A stretch of DNA of 64,000 nt from positions 950,001 to 1,014,000 of the forward strand of contig NC_018081.1 in the NCBI RefSeq assembly GCF_000271405.2. The letters are read 5' to 3'. The DNA is from Enterococcus hirae ATCC 9790 (GTDB taxonomy: Bacteria; Bacillota; Bacilli; Lactobacillales; Enterococcaceae). Numbering within the stretch: the first letter of the stretch is position 1; every line of letters starts with the position of its first letter. Shown piece after piece: positions 27,010 to 36,084 of this stretch. The translations under genes and the position numbers were made by a program. The notes under the pieces were generated by a model, which made no database searches, was not told the DNA's origin, and was given only the letters and a program-made list of their open reading frames with translations.

Positions 27010-27963
27010 CTAAACATAAGACAACAGAATACTGCAAAGTAAGCCCAATGCATAACTACTGTTGAACAAGATCATATTTTTGATGGCATAGCTAAAACTG
27101 ATGGGGTGAGGCAAGGATTGTTTGAATTGTTGCAAGTTACGATAGATCGTTGGTAATGTGAGAAAAGTCAACAAGATTGGCCACTGGTAGACATGGCTCA
27201 ATAGTCCAATCAAGACGACCAGATAACAAGCATACATCAATAACTGGAACAACAATTGTCCAATGGGACGCCCAATATAAAAAACTAAAGTATAGCGATG
27301 ATTTTCGATATCTCTTTCTAAGTCCCGTAGGTTATTAGCTAACATGATATTGGCAATCGTAAAAACCAAGGGGAGTGAAGCTAGGATGATCGTTAGGATA
27401 CTCCAAATGTTTCCTTCTAAACGGAAGGTTCCTGTCTGAAAAGAAAGAATCAGATCAAATACTTTCGTACTGTAAGTATTGATGTAAATGACCATGGCAA
27501 AAATTCCCAACCCCATTGTTACACCGCTGAAAATTTCCCCTAAAGGCATTCGTGATAAGGGAATGGGCCCAAAGGTATAAAAAATGCCAATGAAGCAACA
27601 AGTAGCGCCCATCAATAATAATAAAATCCCAGTTCTAGCGGTTAGGATTACACCAATCAGTAAGACAAAGAAAATCATTCCTAGGATCATTTTTTGGATC
27701 AGTTTTGGTGAGATGCCAGTTCGTCCAATTACGTTTTCTTGGTATTTATAAGTTTTCGAATGGGCTTTTTGGTAGTCCATATAGTTGTTGATTGCTGTAG
27801 TTGCTAAATCAAAAACCAACATACCAATAAAAAACAACCCTGTATTAAGCCAATGTATTTCATGAAAAAAAGCGATAGAGAATAAAACCCCTATCGCAAA
27901 AGGAAATACACTAGCCACCTTTGTTCGTAGTTCTACTACTTCTAAAAAGATCTTTAGTGTCAT
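27010..27963 (-). CDS. dmkA: DmkA/MenA-type prenyltransferase (demethylmenaquinone for EET)
   Basis: A 317-residue UbiA-family integral membrane enzyme with about eight to nine helices. The first Asp-rich prenyl-diphosphate site is TTAINNYMDYQKA near 60; the second region is LANNLRDLERD near 205. It would join a polyprenyl chain to 1,4-dihydroxy-2-naphthoate. Placement beside fmnB, pplA, ndh, eetA, eetB and dmkB identifies it as the EET-dedicated copy, making a quinone for extracellular electron transfer rather than the housekeeping MenA. It is the last gene of the minus-strand operon pplA-fmnB-dmkA, 12 nt after fmnB. Confidence 0.85.
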   Translation of the reverse strand: MTLKIFLEVVELRTKVASVFPFAIGVLFSIAFFHEIHWLNTGLFFIGMLVFDLATTAINNYMDYQKAHSKTYKYQENVIGRTGISPKLIQKMILGMIFFVLLIGVILTARTGILLLLMGATCCFIGIFYTFGPIPLSRMPLGEIFSGVTMGLGIFAMVIYINTYSTKVFDLILSFQTGTFRLEGNIWSILTIILASLPLVFTIANIMLANNLRDLERDIENHRYTLVFYIGRPIGQLLFQLLMYACYLVVLIGLLSHVYQWPILLTFLTLPTIYRNLQQFKQSLPHPISFSYAIKNMILFNSSYALGLLCSILLSYV

Positions 27964-27975
27964 AGTTCATACTCC

Positions 27976-29076
27976 TTATTTCAATTCAGAACGATTGCCC
28001 ATCGTATATTTAGAATCTTTGTCCAAAACGAAAGTATCTTTGATCGGATCGGTCACGTATACTTTGTTTTCTTTGGTAACAAAAATGGCTTCCGTTCCAT
28101 CATTCAGTTCACTTTCGACGTATTCCAATCCTTTTTTCACACCCATTGAAAAGACAGCTGTCGACAAGCCATCACCATCAATTGATTTATCTGTGATGAT
28201 TGTAACACTAGCAATATCATTATCAAAAGGATAACCAGTATCTGGATCAAATAGATGATGATATTTTTTACCATCTACTTCTAAATAACGCTCATAGATG
28301 CCAGAAGTCACTAATGTTTTGTTCCGTTCTTTGATCGTCCCTAAAACAGAACCACGTGCTAGATTCGGATCTTGGATACCAACTGTCCAGTCTTGATCTT
28401 CACCACGTGGGCTATGACCTAAAACATAGACATTTCCACCTAAGTCAACGATAGCAGTCGTTACACCTTGCTGTTTTAACACTTTGACAACTTCATCTGT
28501 GATATAGCCTTTAGCAATGGCTCCAAGATCGATGATCATGCCTTTTTCTTTCAGATAAACAGTTTTGTCTTTATCGTTCAGCTCAATTTTATGGTAATCA
28601 ACCAGCTTTAATGCTTGATCGATTTCTTCTTGGGCCGGTTTTCTCGCATCGTCAAACCCAATACGCCATAATTGAGTAACAGCACCGATTGCCATGTCAA
28701 AACCACCTTGTGAATCTTGACTATATTCATAAGCACGTTTTAGTAACGTGTAGATATCATCAGAAACCTTTACTGGCTTGATACCCGCTTGTTGGTTCAC
28801 TGCGTCGATTTCGGAACCCTCCTGATTGATCGTGATTTTATCACCTAGTTCTTTGACCCGAGCAAAGGCAGGTTTTAATGCTGCTTCTTTGCCTTCATCA
28901 TAGATTCGAATCCGAACATAAGTCCCTAATAAGAACTGTTCATCAGAATAAGGTTCTTGTAAAATTTTGGTGGTCGTTTTGCTCTCAGAGGTCGTTTGTT
29001 TCGTCGCTGTGCTGCAAGCTGCTAACGTGAACAAACTTAAAAAGGCTACGAAAGAGAGTAATCGTTTCTTTAACAT
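27976..29076 (-). CDS. fmnB: FmnB, lipoprotein FMN transferase (ApbE family)
   Basis: Surface lipoprotein that attaches FMN to threonine of PplA. ATG 29076 is chosen (366 aa): GAGG lies 8 nt upstream, and the protein then begins with the lipoprotein signal MLKKRLLSFVAFLSLFTLAAC, lipobox LAAC. ApbE-family features include GSEIDAVNQQAG near 95, FDMAIGAVTQLW, the LGAIAKGYITDEV motif near 180, and the metal/FAD-site SIDGDGLSTAVFSMG near 305. It lies between pplA and dmkA, matching the Listeria EET gene order in which FmnB flavinylates PplA. Confidence 0.9.
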   Translation of the reverse strand: MLKKRLLSFVAFLSLFTLAACSTATKQTTSESKTTTKILQEPYSDEQFLLGTYVRIRIYDEGKEAALKPAFARVKELGDKITINQEGSEIDAVNQQAGIKPVKVSDDIYTLLKRAYEYSQDSQGGFDMAIGAVTQLWRIGFDDARKPAQEEIDQALKLVDYHKIELNDKDKTVYLKEKGMIIDLGAIAKGYITDEVVKVLKQQGVTTAIVDLGGNVYVLGHSPRGEDQDWTVGIQDPNLARGSVLGTIKERNKTLVTSGIYERYLEVDGKKYHHLFDPDTGYPFDNDIASVTIITDKSIDGDGLSTAVFSMGVKKGLEYVESELNDGTEAIFVTKENKVYVTDPIKDTFVLDKDSKYTMGNRSELK

Positions 29077-29131
29077 GTGTTTCCTCATTTCATTAGTGGA
29101 AGGGACGGTTGCTGAGAAATCAAAAAGTGTA

Positions 29132-29206
29132 CTTTGAGAAATAAGCCGAAACATCACAAAAATTTTTCAAAGAAAAATTTTGGACATCTCGGCTTGGATC
29201 TCAAAG
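29132..29206 (-). promoter_or_regulatory. Long imperfect hairpin between pplA and fmnB
   Basis: CTTTGAGA (29132 side) pairs with TCTCAAAG (29199-29206), with inner AGCCGA/TCGGCT and AAAATTTTT-rich arms. On the minus strand it is followed by CACTTTTTGATTTC, so it may act as a partial terminator or processing site lowering fmnB-dmkA relative to pplA. This reading is an inference. Confidence 0.5.
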
Positions 29207-29251
29207 AAACAACTTGTGCAATCGTCTCTTCCACGGATAATTATAGAAAAT

Positions 29252-30181
29252 TTATTTTGTTACGATATTGTCAACTTGAATTGTTTGAGTGTCGCCTTTT
29301 TCAGCAGCATTCACTAATTGTTGTGCATACATTACAAATGAATGTGAGCTGTGAGTCGCACCAGTAACAACTTCAACATCTGCAGGTGAGCCATCTTCTT
29401 CGCCCATTGCTTTGACAAGTTCATCGTTCAATTCAGGGATGTAAGTCTCTGGAGACGTACCACTTTTTGCTTTCATATTTTTGTTGTAGTCAGCATCGTC
29501 TTGTTTTGAGTTGCCGTCTTTGTCGACATAGTCAAATTTAGATTCAGATACTTTACCATCAGCGACTGTCATTTCAAATTGTACACGGTAACCATTAGAA
29601 TAGTTTTTCTCTTCTAATTTGTATGTGCCATCTTGAAGATCTGCACCGTTATTGATTTCAATTGTATCAGTATTACCAGCTTGAGCAGCTTGGATCAATT
29701 GTTGTGCATAGTTTTGGAAGCTTTCTGAAGAATGAGTTGCACCAGTAACAACTTCAACTCCACTTGCGCTTTGTGCTTCGACTAATTGTTCATTCAATTG
29801 TGGAATGAATTTTTCTGGGCTAGTACCAGCTTTTGCTTCCATGTTTTTGTTGTATTCTGTATCTTTGGTTTTAGACTCGCCATTTTCGTTGATGTTGTCA
29901 TATTTAGATTCAGTGATTTTGCCGTCTTTGACAACCATTTCGAAGACTGCACGATAACCGTTAGAGTAATTTTTTTCTTCTAATTTATAAGTACCATCTT
30001 GTAACTCGCCGCCAGCAACGATTTGTGCTGAGCTTTCAGTTGTTTTTGTTTCTGATGTCTTAGCAGTTGAAGCTTCTGTTGAGCTGTTAGAGCTTCCGTT
30101 ATCATCCGCACCACAAGCACCTAACATTAAAGCTGAAAAAGCTAATACAGCAAATCCAGTAATAAAACGTTTTTTCTTCAT
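29252..30181 (-). CDS. pplA: PplA, flavinylated surface lipoprotein of EET
   Basis: Extracellular flavoprotein that passes electrons to outside acceptors. The start at ATG 30181 (309 aa) has GGGAG upstream and gives the lipoprotein signal MKKKRFITGFAVLAFSALML with lipobox LGAC. Two tandem FMN-binding domains follow, each starting LQDGTYKLEEKNYSNGYR and ending at the flavinylation motif VVTGATHSS (about 165 and 290). The two repeats are highly similar, as in Listeria PplA. It is the first gene of the minus operon. The 300-nt divergent promoter region with ndh lies upstream, with TATAAT on the minus strand near 30229-30234. This protein also gives rise to a pheromone-like signal peptide in Listeria; not assessed here. 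Confidence 0.92.
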   Translation of the reverse strand: MKKKRFITGFAVLAFSALMLGACGADDNGSSNSSTEASTAKTSETKTTESSAQIVAGGELQDGTYKLEEKNYSNGYRAVFEMVVKDGKITESKYDNINENGESKTKDTEYNKNMEAKAGTSPEKFIPQLNEQLVEAQSASGVEVVTGATHSSESFQNYAQQLIQAAQAGNTDTIEINNGADLQDGTYKLEEKNYSNGYRVQFEMTVADGKVSESKFDYVDKDGNSKQDDADYNKNMKAKSGTSPETYIPELNDELVKAMGEEDGSPADVEVVTGATHSSHSFVMYAQQLVNAAEKGDTQTIQVDNIVTK

Positions 30182-30367
30182 TTTACTCCCACCGTTTCCT
30201 TTTTTAGTACACAATATTCTTTGTGATTCATTATACATTCTAATGAAAATCAGCCATAAGTCAACCGTTTTCGTCAAATAACTAGTGTAATCTTTAAACC
30301 GTTTTCTTTCTGTAAATTTCGTGAAAAAGAGCTTAACCACAAATTTTTAAAAATAATGAAAATGAGT

Positions 30368-30396
30368 TAGACAAAAGGGAATAACATCTATATAAT
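30368..30396 (+). promoter_or_regulatory. Promoter of ndh (EET operon)
   Basis: TAGACA (30368-30373), a 17-nt spacer and TATAAT (30391-30396) form a sigma-A type promoter about 85 nt upstream of the ndh start. It faces away from the pplA promoter in the shared divergent region 30182-30481. Confidence 0.65.
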
Positions 30397-30481
30397 GTAT
30401 AAAGATTGTGTAATAGGTAGCAAACTAATACAAATGTTAATCATTTCAAATAAAGGATTACCAATAAGGAGCGGATGAACA

Positions 30482-32419
30482 ATGACAAAGCAAAATATTG
30501 TCGTTGTGGGTGCAGGTTATGCCGGGGTATCAGCAACAAAATACTTGGCAAAAAAACTTAAAAAAGAAGATGTGACAATCACTTTGATTGATCGTCATTC
30601 GTACCACACGATGATGACAGAATTACACGAAGTTGCAGGTGGACGGGTTGAACCAGAAGCAATCCAATATGATCTACAGCACTTGTTTGCTCGACAAAAA
30701 AATGTTCAATTAGTGACAGATACGGTCACTGGTATCGATAAAGAACAAAAAGTTGTGAAAACAAAATTAGGCACTTACCCATTCGATCAGTTGATCTTGG
30801 GAATGGGGGGAGAACCAAATGACTTTGGGACTCCTGGAGTAAAAGAAAACGGCTTTACCTTATGGTCATTTGAAGATTCAGTTAAAATACGTGAACACAT
30901 TGAACGTACCGTGGCAAAAGCAGCTTTAGAACCTAACGATGCGTTACGTAAAGCAATGCTGACGTTTGTGGTCTGTGGTTCAGGATTCACCGGAATCGAA
31001 ATGATTGGTGAATTGATTGATTGGAAAAAACGTTTGGCTAAAGACTACAAATTAGACCCAAGTGAAATTACATTGATGGTTGTAGAAGCAATGCCGACGA
31101 TTTTAAATATGCTGGATCGTAATGATGCAGCCAAAGCAGAGCGCTATTTAAAGAAACATCAAGTAGAACTACTATTGAATGCACCAATCGTGGAAGTAGC
31201 GAAAGACCATATCAAGTTAAAAGATGGTCGTCAGATTCCTACCCACACATTGATCTGGACAGCTGGTGTCAAAGGAACTTCTGATGCTGCTGATTTTGGC
31301 TTAGAGTCCGCTCGTGGTCAACGTTTGGTAGCGAATGAATATATGCAGGCAAAAGGATATGAAGATAAAAACATCTATATTATCGGAGACTTGGTTTTCT
31401 ATGAAGAATTTCCTGGAACACCAACGCCACAAATCGTTCAAGCGGCTGAACAAACAGGTCATACAGCAGCAGCCAATATCGTAGCTTCCATCAAAGGCGG
31501 CGAAAAGCATAAGTTTAAAGGAAACTATCAAGGTTTCATGGTATCGATCGGTGCCAAATGGGGCGTTGCCAATTTATTTGATAAGATCCATTTAAGTGGT
31601 TTCTTAGCGATTGTGATGAAACACATCGTCAATTTGAAATATTTCTTTGATATTCGTTCTGGCTATTATATGTTCCAATACATGATGCACGAATTCTTCC
31701 ATATCAAAGACGATCGTAATGTGACACGTGGCCATTCTTCCCGTTATGGAAATGTCTTATGGAGTGTGCCTTTACGAGTGTTCTATGGTCTGGTTTGGTT
31801 TATCGAAGCCTTCAAAAAAATTGTTGGTGATGGGCAAGTGTTGAAACCAAGTACTTGGTTTGGTGAAGGTTCATGGTTTACAGGTAACAGCGTGTTCCCT
31901 TGGACTTGGGAATACAATGTGACCGATGTAGCAAGTGGGGCTTCCGCTGCTGGCGATGCAACAACAGCAGCTACTGGTGCAGCAACCAGTGGTGCAGGAG
32001 AAGCTGCGACACAAGCTACTCACTTTGGTCTAAGTTATGCTTATGGTGAACAGCCTATGGCCGTGATTGAAAAATCACCAGACTGGTTCACGAAAATGAT
32101 GCAAGTGATCATGCCAAATAATGATGTAGCAATGTTTTTCCAAAAATTCATGGTATTCTTTGAAATTGCTTTAGCACTCGCTTTGATTGCTGGTTTATTT
32201 ACCTGGTTATGTAGTGCAACGACCATTGTTTTAGTGATTACTTTCTGTCTATCTGGAATGTTCTACTGGGTAAACATCTGGTTTATCTTTGTTGCTTTTG
32301 CATTGATGAACGGTTCAGGTCGTGCAATTGGTCTTGATCGCTGGGTGATTCCATGGTTACAAAAAACACTAGGCAATTGGTGGTATGGGAGACCTAAATC
32401 CCGATATGGATCAAAATAA
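30482..32419 (+). CDS. Type II NADH dehydrogenase with membrane extension (EET Ndh)
   Basis: A 645-residue NADH:quinone oxidoreductase dedicated to EET (Ndh2 in Listeria, Ndh3 in E. faecalis). The N-terminal FAD motif VVVGAGYAGVSATKYL is at 5-20 and the NADH motif VVCGSGFTGIEMIGEL near 165. IWTAGVKG and NIYIIGDL near 265-305 complete the NDH-2 core to about 400. Unlike ordinary NDH-2 there is a C-terminal extension: an Ala/Thr-rich linker (about 480-515), then four hydrophobic helices (about 555-640), a DoxX-like membrane anchor. It is expected to pass electrons to demethylmenaquinone. Shine-Dalgarno AAGGAG precedes the ATG. Confidence 0.9.
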   Translation: MTKQNIVVVGAGYAGVSATKYLAKKLKKEDVTITLIDRHSYHTMMTELHEVAGGRVEPEAIQYDLQHLFARQKNVQLVTDTVTGIDKEQKVVKTKLGTYPFDQLILGMGGEPNDFGTPGVKENGFTLWSFEDSVKIREHIERTVAKAALEPNDALRKAMLTFVVCGSGFTGIEMIGELIDWKKRLAKDYKLDPSEITLMVVEAMPTILNMLDRNDAAKAERYLKKHQVELLLNAPIVEVAKDHIKLKDGRQIPTHTLIWTAGVKGTSDAADFGLESARGQRLVANEYMQAKGYEDKNIYIIGDLVFYEEFPGTPTPQIVQAAEQTGHTAAANIVASIKGGEKHKFKGNYQGFMVSIGAKWGVANLFDKIHLSGFLAIVMKHIVNLKYFFDIRSGYYMFQYMMHEFFHIKDDRNVTRGHSSRYGNVLWSVPLRVFYGLVWFIEAFKKIVGDGQVLKPSTWFGEGSWFTGNSVFPWTWEYNVTDVASGASAAGDATTAATGAATSGAGEAATQATHFGLSYAYGEQPMAVIEKSPDWFTKMMQVIMPNNDVAMFFQKFMVFFEIALALALIAGLFTWLCSATTIVLVITFCLSGMFYWVNIWFIFVAFALMNGSGRAIGLDRWVIPWLQKTLGNWWYGRPKSRYGSK

Positions 32420-32471
32420 AAAATTAGCCTAGAGCTTAAACTGAACAATTTGAGAATAATGGCTGATTGAA

Positions 32472-32508
32472 GAAAGTTCTGGGGAAACCTAGGACTTTCT
32501 TTTGTTTC
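32472..32508 (+). terminator. Terminator after ndh
   Basis: GAAAGTTCT and AGGACTTTC pair (one G-U) around a GGGGAAACCT loop and are followed by TTTTGTTTC. It lies between ndh and eetA and would reduce read-through; eetA may also have its own promoter. Confidence 0.6.
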
Positions 32509-32554
32509 ATGCTAAAATTGGAGAACAGTTCAGCAAGAGGAGGCGTGCGAAAAG

Positions 32555-32965
32555 ATGAAAGAATTTATCAAGAAAAGTTTGCTTAAACCTTGGGATATTT
32601 TCATTATCGTTCTTTTGATTGCTCTTTCTTTTTTACCCATCATCGTATTTAGTTATCAACAAGACAATGTAGCTCCTGATAAAGAAGCTGTACTACGCGT
32701 TGATGGTGATGAAATCAAAACCTTCCCATTAGTAGCTGGGAGTAAAAAATATACGTATACTTATGAAGATCCACATGGTGATTATAATTTAATCGAAGTT
32801 GATGGCGACAAGATACGCATAAAAGAAGCAGATTGTGGCGATCAGATTTGTGTGAGACGAGGGTGGGCTTCTAAGAATGGCGAAACGATTGTTTGCTTGC
32901 CTCATAAATTAGTGATCGAGGTTCGGTCAACAGATGGGAGTGACAAAGATGGTCTGATCTATTAG
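32555..32965 (+). CDS. eetA: EetA, NusG-domain-II membrane protein
   Basis: A 136-residue protein with one N-terminal helix (FIIVLLIALSFLPIIVF, about 16-33) and an outward NusG_II-type beta domain. The conserved cysteines lie in EADCGDQICVRRGW near 90-105 and in IVCLPHKLVIEV near 115. Needed for EET in Listeria and E. faecalis, where it works with EetB, Ndh and demethylmenaquinone. AGGAGG is well placed upstream. It lies 12 nt before eetB, so they form one operon. Confidence 0.88.
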   Translation: MKEFIKKSLLKPWDIFIIVLLIALSFLPIIVFSYQQDNVAPDKEAVLRVDGDEIKTFPLVAGSKKYTYTYEDPHGDYNLIEVDGDKIRIKEADCGDQICVRRGWASKNGETIVCLPHKLVIEVRSTDGSDKDGLIY

Positions 32966-32977
32966 GCTATCCACACC

Positions 32978-33544
32978 ATGACAAAATTACAAAAAATGAT
33001 TTATATATCTTTACTAGTGGCGCAAGGAGTCATCATTGGATTAATTGAGAACATGATCCCATATCCTTTTTCATTTGCTCCTGGAGCAAAGTTAGGACTT
33101 GCTAATTTGATTACCATTGTAGCGATTTTTACGATGAAAAAACGGGATAGTTTTTTATTGTTATGGCTTCGCCTATTTTTAACAACTTTGTTAGGTGGGA
33201 CGATCTCTACCTTTCTTTATAGTATGAGTGGCGCGTTACTCAGCTATGTAGGAATGCTGTTAGTGAAACAGTTAGGTCCTAAGCGAGTCAGCATTATTGG
33301 AATCAGTGCAACAGGTGGCTTTATGCATAATGTCGGACAACTAGTGATGGCTTCGTTCATTGCTCAATCATGGACAGTCATGTTATATCTGCCGATTCTA
33401 TCTTTCTTAGGTATTCTGTCTGGAATTGCGATCGGGATTGCAGCCAATTATTTGTTGCAACATGTACGTACATTACAACTTTTTCAAAGAGACTATGAGA
33501 AAGAACAAAAAGAGAAATGGCAACCGCTTTTTTTGAAAAAATAA
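32978..33544 (+). CDS. eetB: EetB, Gx-type membrane protein
   Basis: A 188-residue integral membrane protein with about five helices, of the family annotated 'Gx transporter' or 'heptaprenyl diphosphate synthase component I'. Features seen are the PYPFSFAPGAKLGLANLI segment near 28-45, which is characteristic of the family, and a basic cytoplasmic tail (QRDYEKEQKEKW). It is required for EET and lies between eetA and dmkB. The exact transported or bound substrate is unknown. Confidence 0.88.
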   Translation: MTKLQKMIYISLLVAQGVIIGLIENMIPYPFSFAPGAKLGLANLITIVAIFTMKKRDSFLLLWLRLFLTTLLGGTISTFLYSMSGALLSYVGMLLVKQLGPKRVSIIGISATGGFMHNVGQLVMASFIAQSWTVMLYLPILSFLGILSGIAIGIAANYLLQHVRTLQLFQRDYEKEQKEKWQPLFLKK

Positions 33545-33566
33545 TGGTTATACAAGGAGTTTTTTT

Positions 33567-34556
33567 ATGAAGCTACATCCAATGTGGAGTGAGTATCCAA
33601 CTTTGAAAAACGAATTAAACGAGACGTTGAAAAAGATGGAAGATGTTGTCCGCTTAAAGAACAAGCCAGTCGAACAAGCAATCAAAGAGACGATTCATGC
33701 GGGAGGTAAACTGCTAAGACCTGCCTATCAATTGCTCTTTTCTCAATTTGGTCCAGAACAAGATCGTGAAAAGGCGATTGCGCTAGCTGCTTCGATCGAA
33801 ATGCTTCATACTGCTACATTGATCCATGATGATATCGTTGATGAGGCAGATGTTCGACGTGGTCAGCCTAATTTACGTGGTCGATTTGGGAATACGGTAG
33901 CCGTTTATGCAGGAGACTATTTATTTGTTTGCTGTTTCAAATTACTTTCAAATTATTCTAATTCGCTAAAGAGCTTACAATCTAATTCTCGGAGTATGGA
34001 AAAAGTATTAGATGGTGAGCTTGGACAAATGGACGACCGTTACAATTATCATTTAACTGTGCCGGAGTATTTAGAAAACATCTCAGGGAAAACGGCCGAA
34101 CTCTTTCAATTAAGTTGTTCAGTCGGAGCTTATGAAAGTGGAATGAATGAACGGTTTGCTCGAAAAGCAGGTTCAATCGGTTTAGCTGTCGGGATGGCGT
34201 TTCAGATCATTGACGATATCCTGGATTACACGAAAGATGCGGTCGATATCGGTAAACCAGTATTAGAAGATATGCGTCAAGGCGTGTATTCTCTACCATT
34301 GATTTACGCATTACAAACAGATAAAAAAGCAGAATTGATTGCATACTTGGATAAAAAAACTGAGTTGACACAAGAGGAAGCAGAAAGTGTTCGTCAGATT
34401 GTCAGGGAAGTCAATGGTGTGACAAAAGCCAAAAAATTAGCGGAAGATTACACAAAAAAAGCCTTAAAGGAAATTAGTAAGCTCCCTGATACAGCCTTTG
34501 ATACACGTGAGATTCTTTTGTCAGTTACTGAGTTGATTTTAGATAGGGAAAATTAA
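33567..34556 (+). CDS. dmkB: DmkB, polyprenyl diphosphate synthase for EET quinone
   Basis: A 329-residue trans-prenyl chain synthase. The first Asp-rich motif LIHDDIVDEADVRRG is near 90-105 and the second, QIIDDILDYTKD, near 213-225. GGKLLRPAYQLL near 50 binds isopentenyl diphosphate. It makes the side chain that DmkA attaches to dihydroxynaphthoate. It is the last gene of ndh-eetA-eetB-dmkB; AAGGAG lies upstream and a terminator at 34709 downstream. Confidence 0.9.
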   Translation: MKLHPMWSEYPTLKNELNETLKKMEDVVRLKNKPVEQAIKETIHAGGKLLRPAYQLLFSQFGPEQDREKAIALAASIEMLHTATLIHDDIVDEADVRRGQPNLRGRFGNTVAVYAGDYLFVCCFKLLSNYSNSLKSLQSNSRSMEKVLDGELGQMDDRYNYHLTVPEYLENISGKTAELFQLSCSVGAYESGMNERFARKAGSIGLAVGMAFQIIDDILDYTKDAVDIGKPVLEDMRQGVYSLPLIYALQTDKKAELIAYLDKKTELTQEEAESVRQIVREVNGVTKAKKLAEDYTKKALKEISKLPDTAFDTREILLSVTELILDREN

Positions 34557-34708
34557 AGAAAAATACCATAAATCAGCCGCTACAATGGCATATTCTATTT
34601 CAAGAATCAAGAAGTAAAAAGAGTAGGCATGTGATGGTTGAACTTGAGAACCTTATTGTTGAGGAATTGCTTCTTGAACGCCGTTTATTCGTTTTTAGAT
34701 ATACCAGA

Positions 34709-34749
34709 AGAGATTGAGGAAAGTTTTGGCTCAGTCTCTTTTTTATTTT
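34709..34749 (+). terminator. Terminator after dmkB
   Basis: AGAGATTGAG (34709-34718) pairs with CTCAGTCTCT (34730-34739), followed by TTTTTTATTTT. It ends the plus-strand EET operon about 150 nt after the dmkB stop; no gene is seen in 34557-34708. Confidence 0.85.
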
Positions 34750-34884
34750 AGAAAAATATTGGATCTATTTCAATCACGTTACTTCTTTATTTGGAAGATC
34801 GGTCTAAAGTTTATTCTTTAATTTTACCAATTTTTTTATTTTTAGAAAAAATAGTTGTCAAAGAGTATTGAGAAGAAAGTATGC

Positions 34885-35122
34885 TAATAATAGATGCCAG
34901 TGAAATCAGAGGACTTTGCTGTTGCAGTCTGAAATTTACTTAACTTTAGGCATGTACTTATAAGTGAGACTTTGTATACACAGAAAGTCGCTATCTGTAT
35001 AAAAGGAGGGATCAGACTATAGGTTACAATCTTTAACTGACTATTCGTAGTTTTGGGGGAAACGACGAATAGAATTTTGAATAACATTCAGCCGGTTTTC
35101 TATTTGGGAAATCGGTTTTTTT
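34885..35122 (+). ncRNA. Candidate structured small RNA
   Basis: No coding frame of quality is seen between dmkB and the gene at 35305. A -35-like TTGTCA near 34855 precedes AT-rich TATGCTAATAAT. Downstream are a hairpin CTATTCGT/ACGAATAG (about 35041-35070) and a terminator-like stem CCGGTTTTC/GGAAATCGG followed by seven T (about 35092-35122). A strong AAAGGAGGG near 35003 has no following start codon. This could be a short untranslated transcript or a decayed gene; evidence is limited. Confidence 0.3.
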
Positions 35123-35304
35123 ATAACTGGATGACAAATCCAAAAGATAAGAGTGAAAAAAAGAAATTTTAACGTGTATTATTCATTAAAACAACTATTT
35201 TGCGAAACAATCTTTCCTAATTTTGAAAATAATTGTTCTGGACCAAGACTAAAAATATGTTATATTCACTAGTGAAGAAATACAATTAGAAAGGAAGATG
35301 TTGA

Positions 35305-35547
35305 GTGAAAAAACGATTAACAACGGATTTAACCAGAGTAGATGTAAATAAGATTTTAACCCGAATGATCAGTAAAAAAAATCATTTCTCATTTGAAGAT
35401 ATTGAAAAAGAATGTCAAAAACCGTTAACCACGGCGGATAAATTTCTAATTAGGACACTTGTTGTCAAAAAATTTAAGCTGAATGTAGAATATCTTTCAT
35501 CTAATCAGTTAAAATTTTATCGTGTAAACAAAGAAGCGTGTTTGTAA
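35305..35547 (+). CDS. Small hypothetical protein, 80 aa
   Basis: Starts at GTG 35305 after AAAGGAAG with 7-nt spacing, and a TATATT -10-like box lies about 45 nt upstream. The product is basic and soluble (MKKRLTTDLTRVDVNKILTR...), with no membrane segment or Cys pair. Helical segments such as FSFEDIEKECQK and TADKFLIRTLVVKKF suggest a small winged-helix-like or DNA-binding fold, but no family is recognised. It stands alone between EET and birA. Confidence 0.6.
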   Translation: MKKRLTTDLTRVDVNKILTRMISKKNHFSFEDIEKECQKPLTTADKFLIRTLVVKKFKLNVEYLSSNQLKFYRVNKEACL

Positions 35548-35667
35548 GTCCTTTTTGTACATAATAAAATTAAAAATGTTGCAATACCATACAAAATAAC
35601 ACAGACCTTAAAGAATAAGGTAAGATAGAACCAGAAAGAGAAAAGGAGGAGAGCTAGGAAAGAAAAA

Positions 35668-35799
35668 GTGTTGTTGTGTATGGATCAAGAAGCAGCATGT
35701 TTGATTGAACAAGATTTTGGGGAAATCCGTTTAATGAAACATTATATATTGGGGAAGCGACAAATAGTAAGTAGAAGTCATACTTATATGACAGAATAG
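35668..35799 (+). CDS. Possible 43-aa peptide
   Basis: GTG 35668 (or in-frame ATG 35680) is preceded by AAAGGAGGAGAG, which is about 18 nt away and therefore long for GTG but acceptable only if a nearer GGAAAG is used. The frame reads MDQEAACLIEQDFGEIRLMK to a stop at 35797. No similarity is recognised. The rest of 35548-36044 shows no gene. Confidence 0.25.
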   Translation: MLLCMDQEAACLIEQDFGEIRLMKHYILGKRQIVSRSHTYMTE

Positions 35800-36044
35800 C
35801 ATCAGAAAAACAAACCTTTTATAGGTGGAAGTTTGTCTGTGGCTTTTGATTGAAACATTCGATACATCAGATCAATGATATTGCAGTTGTATAAAAAAGC
35901 ACATAGAGGTTTAAAAATTGTGTAGCATTTTTGTTATGAACAGCAATAGCACATAGAATAACAACTTCATTTTACAACTCGCTAAATGAAGGGGCTATGA
36001 AGTATTCTGCGAGATCACATAAAAAAGGAACCACCATTGATGAA

Positions 36045-36082
36045 GAAAGGGATGGGCATTTTTGCCCATCCCTTTCTTTTTG
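36045..36082. terminator. Bidirectional terminator at the birA 3' end
   Basis: GAAAGGGATGGGCA (36045-36058) and TGCCCATCCCTTTC (36063-36076) form a perfect 14-bp stem with T on both sides (TTTTT on plus; A run on plus upstream is weaker). It ends birA transcription on the minus strand and blocks transcripts coming from the left. Confidence 0.88.
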
Positions 36083-36084
36083 AC

